A stretch of DNA of 64,000 nt from contig OY756139.1 in the NCBI GenBank assembly GCA_963576785.1, forward strand, positions 3,844,001 to 3,908,000, in the 5' to 3' direction. How positions within the stretch are numbered: position 1 is the first letter of the stretch; each line of letters begins with the position of its first letter. Below the pieces are notes generated by a model, which made no database searches, was not told where the DNA came from, and was given only the letters and a program-made list of their open reading frames with translations. Shown here one piece after another: positions 32,705-42,775 of this stretch. The DNA comes from Chlorophyllum brunneum (taxonomy: Eukaryota; Basidiomycota; Agaricomycetes; Agaricales; Agaricaceae). Made by a program: the position numbers and the translations under genes.

Positions 32705-32992
32705 TATTATGACCTTAGTCTAAGACTCAGGTTGCAAGTCTTTGGATAAAGACTAGGAAGTAGAGAAGAGAGTAAGGGATGATACAATTGGTAAAGTGTA
32801 AGGAATACATCAAGTATTACTACACTTTATATACTAGTGGTAAGAGCTAAGAATAAGGGAGCAGAGTAAATAGAACGAGTCAGTAAGAGTACAGCCATAA
32901 GGGATGAAACAAGAGGATGAAATGGATACATAGAAATGATAAATGTGACGGGTGCATGATAGGAATGTACTGTCTATCTATAGTTCATAACA
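32705..32992 (-). repeat. gypsy-2 5' LTR
   Basis: The 288 bases mirror the gypsy-1 5' LTR, including its abnormal terminus (TATTATGACC here). The outer end TGTTATG is at 32992 and abuts the CTTAT target sequence of LINE-A. Confidence 0.92.
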
Positions 32993-33646
32993 ATAAGTAG
33001 ATGGTCTGCACTTGCAGGATGTTGATCTATTGAAGGGTCCCATCTCACAGATTGGATATTGATGTCACTGCCCATTAGAAGGAAGGGCGGGAGATCAAAG
33101 AGGTGCTCCTTGAGGAAGTGGAGTGCAGTGTTATGGCTGTCATTGTAGATGTTTAATAGCAGAAGTTCTTCTCCTCTGGCAAATAGCAAAATACACATGA
33201 GGTCTCAATGATTTGATAATGTCCCTTCTGACAGAGGGTCAGAGTTGCTTAAGTCATTTGTGTGCAAAAGCAAGGACACAAGGGAGGGTTTGATGGTTCT
33301 CATTGACTGTTTTACCAGGCCCTTCAGGCCGAGGTCAAAGTCAATGAGGAATCCACTGGTGTCCAACTTGGAGGACTTCTTCAGCTATAATAGGATAGGA
33401 AAGGAGGGTCCAGTCCAGATGGATTGGACTCCCTATGAAAGGCAAACTGTTGTTGGAGACAGGAGAAGATATATTGCAGAGGTATCTCCATGGGGGTTCT
33501 TGAATGAGGAGGAGGTTGATGTCACCTCTGTGCACAAGGACTGTCTCCATCACTCCATACGATCTTCCAATATTGTGAGAACAGACTTTTAATTCACTCA
33601 ATAGAGAGCAAGGGAGTCTATCTTGATCATCAGGTATGTTATTCAT
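32993..33646 (-). pseudogene. LINE-A ORF2, N-terminal endonuclease part
   Basis: This is the start of LINE-A ORF2, from the ATG at 33646 (MNNIPDDQDRLPCSLLSELK). APE-endonuclease motifs are visible: VCSHNIGRSYGVMETVL, LLLIQEPPWRYL, SYPIIAEEVLQ, then HFLKEHLFDLPPFLLMG and SDINIQSVRWDPS near 33060. It is cut at 32993 by gypsy-2 and continues in the inverted slice 26644-26782. Stops are present (for example near 33340). Its ATG overlaps the ORF1 stop as in LINE-B and LINE-C. Confidence 0.88.
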
Positions 33647-35227
33647 TGAGAGGGGGCCATTTGGCTTTGACCAGCCAGGGATGGAGAGGAGGGGGGGTGG
33701 GGGACTCCTTTGTTGGCTCTAAGTTCAAGTGCCTTGTTGGCATACCAGTCATGGTCAAATTGATGTTTCCAAAACTGAAAATTTCTGTCTATGGCAAGAT
33801 GATCTTTACCACAATTGGAGCACAACACCTTGTGGGGGCATGGTTCTCTGGCAGGGGTGGCAATGACAGGAGGGGTTGCTTTCTCATTACATTTGTAACA
33901 AAATGCAAAGGCACAATGGTTAGCGGTGGAGTAGGGTCCTTTGCAGTGAGCACAAGTGAACAACCTTGTATGACATCAGACTAAGGGATGGCCCCATCTG
34001 CAGCACTTGGTGCAAAATGGGACACTGGGATTGGTGCTGGCCCTCCTAATGTGGAATAGGCCTCCATAGATGTTAAGGAACTTGTCCTCAATCTTGGCAA
34101 TGTTGGAGCCTGCTTTAGAGTCCCAGATCTCAAACCACACCATACAGGTGTCAGAATGCTTAGAGTTGTGATGCACTCATGGTTGCATAGTGAATTGGAT
34201 GGCATCCAAGTGGATTGAACTCCGGATGCTGGAGACCATGTCGGCCTTGGTGAGGACAATGCCTTGGAGGGTGATGTAATTTACATCTGTGATTTTTACG
34301 AACAATTTGGACTGGGGGAGAGATGCTTCACCCATTGTGATCCCTCCAAACTTCTCTTTAAGCCATGTTTTAACAATGTTAAGCTCAGTAGGGGTCAAAA
34401 CCTCCAAGGTGTGGACCATAAGGCCTAGCTTACCCTGCAAGGCAGCAATGACTCTCATCTTGGATTTCTCAGTGATAAGACAAGTGTTGAGAGAGTTGAT
34501 AATGGACCCAAAATTGGTGACATTGGGTCTGGTGAGGAGCAGTATGATGACCTGTTTACACGAGGGGCCATTGAGAGTAGAGCAAACTGTGCCAGGCTTA
34601 TTGGCAGGTTTCTTGTTTGCAGTGGGGGAAGTAGAAAAAGCAGCATCATATATCGTCACAACTTTCTCATGAGATAATTCTGGGAATTTGCTTGCAAATT
34701 CTAAGAGTTTGAGCAGATCCTGTCCAGCGAAGGCAGTAGAAATGCTTTTGGACTTAGCAGCCGCAACTGCATAAGAGCCTTTGGAATTGGACACTGGAAT
34801 AGGGCCTTTAGAAGCCATTGTAGGTGTGGGTTTTGGTACCACAGCTGGCAAAGCCTTTGGTGTGGGTTTATTCGCTCCCTTTGATCCAGCAGTGGTGTTT
34901 TTGGGTTTAGGGGGAGTCTTTTGGGACTTACCTTTCTTGGTGTGAGAGATGGCCTTGAATTCTGCCTCGGAGATCATCTAAATGTCATTATTGGAGATAC
35001 CTGAATGAGTGACATCATTATCACCAGAGATACCTGGACTGATAATTTGTTCGATGAGCTCTATACAGGTGTTGTCTTCTTGCCTCAAGGTCAAGAGCTT
35101 AGGGTTAGGGGTGGGGCCCCTAGGGTTAGTAGTGGGGGAAGAGGCTGTGTGGCCTTTGCCCTTTGCATGGGGGAGAGGAGAGTTGTCTGGCTGAGGGGTT
35201 TCATCAGCTCTGACAGTGATTTTGCCA
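33643..35227 (-). pseudogene. LINE-A ORF1, middle and C-terminal part
   Basis: This continues LINE-A ORF1, whose start is at 42678. MISEAEFKAISHTKKGKS (34977) is followed by a Thr/Pro/Ala-rich linker, LLKLLEFASKFPELSHEKVV, a globular region to QFTMQP, then a TGA at the same codon as in LINE-B. The frame continues as SKHSDTCMVWFEIWDSK and KIEDKFLNIYGGLFHI, then the knuckles CTKCCRWGHPLV (~33985), FTCAHCKGPYSTANHC (~33950) and LCSNCGKDHLAIDRN (~33820). The final stop at 33643 overlaps the ORF2 ATG. LINE-C interrupts the gene at 35227. Confidence 0.86.
35212..35227. repeat. Target-site duplication of LINE-C (left copy)
   Basis: GACAGTGATTTTGCCA occurs here and at 42034-42049. It is LINE-A ORF1 sequence duplicated on insertion of LINE-C. 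Confidence 0.94.
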
Positions 35228-35322
35228 GTGACCACACCAACCCCTTCTTTGACTCGTACCACCACCATCGATTTGCAAAACTTGATTATACGGTACCTGT
35301 CTATAGTACTAGGATACAAAGC

Positions 35323-37515
35323 ATGCCTGTGCTATACTCCAACCTCTCTCCGAGAGAGACTACGCCTGACAGTGATGGGGAAATCTTTGGGAACACTACA
35401 CGTGTTCCGCCCTCCTCCATATTTGCAGCCTCTACGGCTCTGCCCCCCCCTGGTATCCTGTTCTCTAGGATGCCATCTGTGACTAGGCCGTTCGTCCCTA
35501 CGGACCAAGCCTACAGCTCCACTGTTCCCCTGTCAGTCCTCAGCAGCAGGCCGACCACACTGCCGGCTCCTTCGAACCCCCTCCAAGGTGAAGGGGACAA
35601 GACAATTCACTGGGTGTCCAAATGTTCGAGGGCGGGAGGAGACCATTATCATTCGGGAGAGAGCTGGGCTGAGCAGGTCGAGGAAGAACTCAAGCCCAAG
35701 GTGACGGTTGTTGACGAAGAAGATGATAACAACGAGGATCATGGAGACGGTCCTGAGGAATACTATGAAGATGCTGTCAGAGAGGTAGGTAAAATCTCTG
35801 AGTGGGTAAAAGCCTATAGTACCTACAACATGAGCGGTGATGAGGGGCTGGCTTTCAGGCAGGCCTTCACTGAACTAACGATGTCCTTGGTTAAAGCGGG
35901 ATGGCTCAAGGTAGCAGTCGACGAGAAGAAGAACGACCTCCATGGTTGGATGGGGGTCAATTTTGGTAAGATTACCGTCCTCGCTGAGAGTTCTCCCCAG
36001 CCAGACATTTCTCCCCTACACCGCATGGCCTCCCAAAGCTCCACGCGCAAACCTGACGACGTCCGCATGGAGGTCGTCGAGCACATTGTCACTCCGGGTA
36101 TCTCCGTTGGCAATGAAGTCACTTGTTTGGGTATCTCTGACAATGATGTGCAGATGATCTCTGAGGCAGAGTTCAAGACCGTCATGCACAAGAAGAAGAG
36201 CGGAGGAGGCCAGAAGTCCGGCAAAGCAGCCGTGAAGACCGCAAATACTGGCCAGAAGAACCCCAAGACCCCCACCCCTTCCCCCCCCACTGTGCCTGCC
36301 AAGGCCGTCACTCCACTGGCATCTCAGCCTGACGCCAAGGATGCCAAAAAACCCCAGGAGGGTCCAAAGACCTCCTATGCCACTGCTGCGGCCAAAAAGG
36401 GCCACAACGCCGCTCCCGCCACTATCCCCTCCACCAATGCTCAGGACCCTCTCAAACTCTTAGAGTTTGCAAGTAAGTTCCCTGAGCTACCTAATGAGAA
36501 GATTGTCGCAATGTACGATGCTGCCTTCTTCACCCCCGCGAACCAAAAGTCTGTTAAGAAGGCCAGCATCATTTGTTCCACCCTCAATAGTCCTTCGCGC
36601 AAGCAAGTGATCATTCCTCTCCTCACTGGTCCCTCCGTCACCAACTTCGGGGCTATCATCGACTCTCTCAACGCATGCCTCATTGCAGAGAAGTCCAAGA
36701 TGAGGGTCATCGCCGCCTCACAGGGTAAGTTGGGCCTTATGGTCCACACCTCGGAGGTGTTGATCCCCACTGAGCTCGACGTCGTCAAGGCGTGGCTCAA
36801 AGAGAAATTCAGAGGAGTCACCACAGGCAACATGTCCCTCCCAAAATCCAAATCATTCGTGAAAGTCACGGACATCAGTTATACCACCCCCCAAGGACAA
36901 ATCCTCACCGAGGCCAATGTGGTCTTCAGCGTCTGGAGTTCAATCCACTCCGATGCCATCCAATTCGCGTCACAACCCCACATTCGACGCAACTCAAAAC
37001 ACTCGGACACCTGTACAGTGTGGTTCGAAATATGGGACTCTAAGGTGGGGTCCAACTTGGCAAAGATCGAGGACAAGTTCCTCAACATCTATGGAGGGCT
37101 CTTCTGCATTAGGAAGGTGACCGCTAACCCGGGAGTACCATTCTGTGGTAAATGCTGCTGATGGGGCCACCCCCTTGTTTGTTGCTGAGCGAGGCTTTTC
37201 ACTTGTGCGCACTGCAAAGGACCACACTCCACCACCAACCACCGATCGTTCGCCTTTTGCCGCAAGGGGAATGATAAAGCCAACCCTCCCATCATGGCTA
37301 CTCCCACCGGGGAACCATGCCCTCACAAGGCTATGTGCCCCAACTGTGGCAAGGACCACCTCGCTACTGACCGAAAGTGTCAGTTTTGGAAGAAGCGATT
37401 CGACCATGACTGGCATGCAAACAAAGCACTCGAACTACAAGCCAATAGGGGATCCCCGATGCCCGCCCCCTCCTCATCTCCGGCTAGTCAAAGCCAGACT
37501 ACCCCCCCTAAATGA
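35323..37515 (+). pseudogene. LINE-C ORF1: gag-like nucleic-acid-binding protein
   Basis: This is a 730-codon frame from ATG 35323 (MPVLYSNLSPRETTPDSDGE). A Ser/Pro-rich start is followed by an acidic segment with one EELKPKVTVVDEED unit, EYYEDAVREVGKISEWVKAY, a Lys/Pro/Ala-rich linker, LKLLEFASKFPELPNEKIVA, and FEIWDSKVGSNLAKIEDKF. Cys-His knuckles follow (CGKCC-x-WGHP near 37145, FTCAHCKGPHS near 37200, MCPNCGKDHLATDRKC near 37340). Two TGA stops at 37159-37161 and 37186-37188 lie inside the first knuckle, so the product would lose all its knuckles. The frame also stays open upstream to 35005 through antisense LINE-A sequence, which is not part of the gene. The final TGA overlaps the ORF2 ATG. 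Confidence 0.9.
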
Positions 37516-40500
37516 ATAACGAACCCATCGAGCAAGACAGGCCTCCTCATTCACTTCTAAATGAGTTGAAGGTCTGCTCTCACAATGTAGGAAGATCGTA
37601 TGGAGTGATGGAGACAGTCCTCACGTGCAGAGATGACGTCGACCTCCTCCTCATACAAGAACCCCCTTGGAGATTTCTCCGAGATATCCCCTCATCTGTC
37701 TCTAACAACGGATCATCCCTTGTAGGAGGCCCAGTTCACCCGGACTGGACGCTCCTTTCATATCCAATTATCGCTGAAGAAGTCCTCCAAGTGGAACACC
37801 AACAATACCCTCAACGCATGGTCAACATGGAACACCATACCACACCGCGAGTCCTCGCCTTCGCTCACAAAAGGCTGAAACGACTCCGACCTTCCATCCG
37901 AAGAGATTTAATCGATCATCGAGACCTCCTGTGTGTATCTCTATATGCAGGAGGAGAAGAATTACTGCTGCTGAATGTCTATAACGACAGCCGTAACACC
38001 ATGCTCCACTTCCTCGAGGAGTGACTCTTCGACCTCCCGCCCTTTCTTCTTATGGGAGGAGACATCAATATTAGATCGGAGTTTTGGGACCCTTCGATGG
38101 ATCAACACCTGGCGAGTGTGGACCAACTCCTTATGGTCACCAAAGCCCTTAATCTTGTAAGGACAACTCTGTTTGAGGCCAAGCCAACTCGCTATGCCTC
38201 GGACCCCAACTTACCAGACACAGTCATCGACCTACTCTTTGTTTCGGGAATGCTACCACACATTCCCTCCCATGCTATCTAGGATGGCAATCGGTACAAC
38301 TTGGACCATGCCCCCCTGCTAATCAGGGTACCTATTCCACAGATGGATGTCGTTGTCGAAAGATTGACCATCCCCAAGGATTTGGAAGAGGAGACCAGGT
38401 TCCTGACGGACATTGTTGAGGGAATCAAGAACAAGAACTGGCCAATGAACGACGCGGACGAGCTGGAGAGAGCTGTTGCTGAATTGGGAGTTTTGTTTGA
38501 CAGATCGTGGACTCAAAATGCAAAGAAGACCAAGATCACCACTAGATCCAAGACCTGGTGGAACAAGGAGTGCTTGACCGCACTCGCTACACATCGTGCG
38601 GATCGCAAGAACAAGCGCAAATGGAACAATTTTCGCAAGACCACAAGGAAAATGAAAAGAGCATACTTCGACAAAAAGATACAAGAAATCTCTGTTGACC
38701 GGAAATGCCCATGGGATCTCATGCCATGGGTCAAGGACTGTGCACTCCTGGCTACGGAAGCCATGTATCACAACGGCCGACCTTGTCTCATACTAGACAA
38801 TCTGTGGATGGCTCTCGACCAACATTACAATGCTGCCCACGATAGACCAATGAACGCAGTAGTTCTGGACGAGCTCCCTCCTCCGAATGGTACGGAGAAT
38901 AGGACTTGGGTAGACTTCTCTCTCCTCGAGATGATGGAGTTGCTCAAGGATACCTCGAATTCTTCCTCCCTCGGTTCCGACCATATTTCCTGGTCCCATA
39001 TCAAACTCATCATCGCCGATGAAACTTGCGCCGGTCTTTTCCTCAAAATTGGTAGTGCGTGTTTGAACATTGGGCACTGGCCTACCCACTTCAAAAAGTC
39101 AACGTCAGTGATTATTCCAAAACCCAATAAACCCGACTACTCCACTCCGAAGGCGTTCCGACCAATCATCCTCCTCAACACGTTCGGCAAGCTAATAGAG
39201 AAAATGCTCACCAAACGACTCCAATTCGAGGCCATTAAATTCAAAGTCCTCCATCCGCACCAATTGGGAGCGATCCACCAAAGGTCCACTGAGGATGCGA
39301 GTCTCTTCCTGACACACATTATCCAGGGAGCTTAGACGAAGAAGAAGAAGATGTCGGTGCTTGCATTCAACATGGCCCAATTCTTCCCCTCCCTCAACCA
39401 CAATCTCCTTACCGAAATTCTACGACAACAAGGATTTCCCCCCCAGGTCGGCGCGTTCTTCAACAACTACCTCAAGGAATGCTGCACTACCTACCGGTGG
39501 AACAATGAAACTTCCCCGGAATACGACGCAGCAGTAGGAGTAGGTCAGGGCTCAGCCCTTAGCCCTATTCTCTCTGCTCTATTCCTCGCCCCCCTCTTAC
39601 ATGTCTTCGACATCCGTATGGAGGAACACTGTGACAAGTGGGACTTCAATGTCCTGTTGTTCGTCGACGATGGCACTCTGGTCGCACAATCCCCGTCTCT
39701 GGAAAAGAACGTGGAAATCTTACAATATATGTACTGCAAAATGGAGCGGCTCATGAACGAATTCGGCCTGGAAATTGAACATGGCAAGTTGGAGATCTTT
39801 CACTTCACGCATGCTAGACAAGACTCGAATCCCTCGATTGACTTGGGATCCCCACCGTTCACGGGTCGTAACCCCCTCAAACCGAAGACCCACTGGCGGT
39901 ACCTCGGCTTCTACTTCGATCAGACATTGACCTTCAAAGAACACATGCGATTCTACTCCGCCAAAGCAATCTCTACGATCAAGGCAATGAAGATGCTAGG
40001 GAACTCTGTCAGGGGCTTGTCCCCCAGCAACAAGAGGCTGTTGTACCGTTCATGTGTCATTCTGGTTGTGACATATGGATATCGACTCTGGTTTCACAAT
40101 CGATCCCGCACCAAGGGAACTTGTGAAATCCTCAACAAAATGCAAAGAAGGGCAGTGCTCTGGATCACCGGGGCCTTCTGGACTTCTCCCACTGGTGGCG
40201 TAGAGTCCCTCGTGGGGCTCATGCCCATCAAACTTCATCTCCGAAAGTTGGCCGAACGACAAACGTCGAGACTTCATACATTGGACAATGAACACGCTTT
40301 GGCAAGATTGACAAAGGAATTTCACTCTTCCCCCCACCGACTTCACATCAAGAACTTCACGGAGGTTCAGAAGAAGAAGACATTAGGAGCTGTGATGGAC
40401 TTTTTGTGCCCCACCCCCGAGACTCGGTATATAGAACATTTCGATTCCGTTTCTAAATCTCTCTGGCCTGGACGTAGGTTACTTGACCATTTCTCTACTA

Positions 40501-41561
40501 ATGTATCTTTTATAGGATTCAACCGGGACAACCCTCACCTCTCAAAGATGCTTTGGGACGATGTAACAACGAACGCGACGACAGATGCAAAATCCATCAC
40601 GATCAGTACGGACGGCTCGGTCCACCCCAATCCCAATCCGCTTGCCAGCCAGTTTACGGTGGCAGCCACCATTCGACATCTAGACGGTGGGAACTCTATC
40701 ATGAAGAGGCTTGGAGGAACCACATCGACAGACACAGAACTAGTAGCACAGTACTTAGGGATTACCAAGGTGCTCGCTACTGACGAATACAACCAGGTTG
40801 AGCACATTCATGTGTTCACCGACTCCATCGTGGCCTCCCGGCTCCTGCTTGACTGTTCACTGCATTCCTGCCAACGACAGTCCATCATCACATTGAAGGC
40901 GCTCCTGGCTTGGTTCAACAAGTCGGATCATCACCGCCTTTCTTTCTATCACACGCCGTCGAAATATAAATACGGGATACAAAAAGCCACTCATGACTGG
41001 ATCCAAACGGTCGCCTGGCCTAACCGGGGTCAAAACCACCAAGTACCGAACTTGATTGACTACCTACGCAAAAAGTCCGCCGAACGCGCCATTCACACAT
41101 GGCAAGCCATGTTCGGGTTCAAGACTTACAGCAGTAGCTCCTTCCTCCACCTCCCAGTGCGAGCAAACGGGGCCTCCGCCTTACCGTCGCACATCAAGTC
41201 TGGTCCATGGATACGAGAATGCAGATACCAGTCCCAGCTCTTCGCAAGAGCTTGTCGCACCATACTATGCCACGCCCCGATTGGGGAATATCGACTACGA
41301 TTCTTTCCTAACGAGGACCTTTCGTACCACCACTGCAACAGTCAAATGGTGCAAACGCAGTCACACATCCTGTATCGATGCAACAATTTTGATCATCACT
41401 TCGGCGTCGACATGATCAAGACATTCGTCAACTTCTTGCATCGCAACCCCTCCGCGTTCAGCTTCCCTCCGGAACCTGACCGCCCTTGTATCCATGCCGG
41501 TTCAATTCCACCGTTACATCGTCATCAAGTCCAAAGGAGGTTTGGGTCTGCACCTGTGTAG
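37512..41561 (+). pseudogene. LINE-C ORF2: endonuclease, RT, RNase H polyprotein
   Basis: This 1349-codon frame has three in-frame stops (38022-38024, 38280-38282, 39333-39335) and no frameshift. The APE endonuclease shows VCSHNVGRSYGVMETVL, LLLIQEPPW, MGGDINIRSEFW (codon ~181) and DHAPLLIRVPI (~264). RT shows SVIIPKPNKPDYSTP (~531), QFFPSLNHNLL, VGVGQGSALSPILSALF and LLFVDDGTLVAQ (~716). RNase H shows ISTDGSVHPNPNPL (~1030), DTELVAQYLGITKV (~1074) and HVFTDSIVASRLLL (~1101), so the D-E-D residues are present. The terminal Cys-His motif has Tyr for its first Cys (YHHCNSQMVQTQSHILYRC, ~1272). RNase H downstream of RT plus APE supports a Tad1-like/I-group LINE. Confidence 0.94.
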
Positions 41562-42033
41562 GATCCCTTTCTTTTCTCTTCTTTTTTTTTCTTTTGCTCT
41601 CCCGGTTATGGACTTCCAATTCATTTCTCTATCCCCCCCTCTCCTTGCTCATCTACTATTTTATGTAGTTTTCATTCAAAAACCATCTCTCCCATGGTGC
41701 CTGGGTAAATACCCGCCCACACGCTATGTACCATTTGATGTTCCCCCTTGTGATTGCGAGTAGATAGTTTCTCTTCTATCAATTTCTCTCTCTCACTCTC
41801 TCTCTTTCCGAATCCCTTTCCTTCTCTCTTTTCGCTGATCATCGTAGGTACCAAACATCTCTCTAGTGTACGCGCTAGATGACAACGAGTCTCGTGGGGT
41901 TAGTTTACTTGTAGTTTACTCTCCCTTCTCTGAACATTCTGTATGTTCTGCCTTTGTATGTATGTACATGCAGACTGCGTTCGAGCACCGCTATATAAAT
42001 TGTTGATTAAAAAAAAAAAAAAAAAAAAAAACA
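41562..42033 (+). other. LINE-C 3' UTR and poly(A)
   Basis: The 3' UTR contains a pyrimidine microsatellite (TCTCTCTCTCACTCTCTCTC, near 41785) and the conserved end GCTATATAAATTGTTGATT followed by an A tract at 42009-42031. No ORF is supported. Confidence 0.9.
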
Positions 42034-42678
42034 GACAGTGATTTTGCCAAAATTTACCCCCATCCAACCATGGAGATTGTTCTTCTGCTCATCAACAGTG
42101 ACTTTGAGCCATCCTGCCTTCATCAAAGTTCACGTTAGTTCAGTAAATGCCCAATCAAAGGCCAGACCCTCGTCACCACTCATATTGTAAGTGCTGCAAG
42201 CTTTAACCCATTCAGAGATCTTACCAACCTCTCTTACAGCATCATTATAAAACTCCTCAGGCCCACTCTCACCTTCAGAGTCATCACCATCCTCAACTTT
42301 GGCCTTAATCTCCTCTTTGACCTGGTCAGCCCAGTCTTTATTGCTGGAGAAATATTGGTTGCCTTCTGGGCAAACTTGTTTCGATGCTCTGTAGACAGTC
42401 TTGTCCACGTCACTATATAAAGGGGGATTCGAGCCTGGGGGAGTTTTTAGACAACTGCTGAGTACCGAAGGGGGAATAGTTTGACTGTATGCCTGGCCAG
42501 TGGGGGTTACAGGCATAGCAGAGGTGGGCATCCTAGGAAACAGGATGCTGGAAGGGGGTAGAGCTAGGGAGGCTGAGAAGATGGAGGAAGAGGGAATACG
42601 TAGAATGTTCCCAAAAACATCTCCATTGCCATCAGGTATAGACTCTCTCAGAGAGAGATTCAAACATAGCACAGGCAT
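42034..42678 (-). pseudogene. LINE-A ORF1, N-terminal part
   Basis: LINE-A ORF1 starts at ATG 42678 (MPVLCLNLSLRESIPDGNGD). It has the same Ser/Pro-rich start, a short acidic segment (KEEIKAKVEDGDDSEGESG), then EFYNDAVREVGKISEWVKAC. A TGA after AFTELT (42132-42130) breaks the frame. The 5' UTR is 42679-42760. It is joined across LINE-C to 35227. Confidence 0.88.
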
Positions 42679-42760
42679 TATATCCCTTTGTAGTATAGAC
42701 TAGTACTGTAGAATCGAGTTTTGCAAATCAATGGTGGTGGTACAAGTCAAAGAAGGGATG

Positions 42761-42775
42761 AAGCAATGTCTATCT
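42761..42775 (+). repeat. Target-site duplication of LINE-A (right copy)
   Basis: The sequence matches 9970-9984. It also marks where the copia RT frame resumes. Confidence 0.93.

Larger units (their letters stand above)
20063..32992. repeat. Large inverted repeat formed by gypsy-1 and gypsy-2
   Basis: Arms 20063-26272 and 26783-32992 (6210 bases each) are mirror images with constant coordinate sum 53055 and no net indel. Every open frame I compared is identical between arms except one codon, CGA at 20925-20927 against CAA at 32130-32128. The homology stops exactly at the outer LTR ends. The 510-base centre contains the N gap and the inverted LINE slice. Confidence 0.95.
26783..32992 (-). 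mobile_element. gypsy-2: Ty3/gypsy chromodomain element, minus strand
   Basis: This is the mirror copy of gypsy-1 with 5' LTR 32705-32992 and a 3' LTR truncated to 26783-26928. It lies in LINE-A: its 5' flank (reading minus) is CTTAT, at 32997-32993. It shares all the in-frame stops of gypsy-1 and the same differences between its two LTRs, so it did not arise by an independent round of reverse transcription. Confidence 0.92.
35228..42033 (+). mobile_element. LINE-C: full-length Tad1-like LINE, plus strand, inserted in LINE-A
   Basis: This 6806-base LINE has a 16-base target duplication and a pure A tail ending near 42031. It has both ORFs in full length without frameshift and only a few stops, the best-preserved LINE here. 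Its 5' end carries 13 extra bases (GTGACCACACCAA) before the family start CCCCTTCTTTGAC. It is CpG-rich, so young. Confidence 0.95.
9985..42760 (-). mobile_element. LINE-A: full-length Tad1-like LINE, split by four insertions
   Basis: This minus-strand non-LTR retrotransposon inserted in the copia RT. Its 5' end is at 42760 (CATCCCTTCTTTGAC) and its A-rich tail is read as T-rich at 9985-10012. Pieces in element order are 42760-42034, 35227-32993, 26782-26644 (found in inverted orientation), 20062-19786 and 12919-9985. The gaps are filled by LINE-C, gypsy-2, gypsy-1 and LINE-B. The architecture is ORF1 with CCHC-type knuckles, then ORF2 with APE endonuclease, RT, RNase H and a terminal Cys-His motif. 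This fits the Tad1-like fungal LINE group by domain order; no tree was made. About 0.6 kb of ORF2 is missing between the third and fourth pieces. It is CpG-poor relative to LINE-B and LINE-C, hence older. Confidence 0.9.

Noticed and set aside
20063..32992. Palindrome as a DNA transposon or rolling-circle element with long inverted ends
   Set aside because: Each arm is a gypsy element with LTR, gag and pol in order; no transposase or helicase lies between them.
35005..35322. Upstream 106-codon extension of the LINE-C ORF1 frame (718-codon ORF)
   Set aside because: The extension runs through antisense LINE-A sequence, the target duplication and the LINE 5' UTR; the family start is the ATG at 35323.
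41770..41820. CT/GA-rich tract as a CRISPR-like or satellite array
   Set aside because: It is a simple microsatellite inside the LINE 3' UTR, repeated in every LINE copy at the same place.
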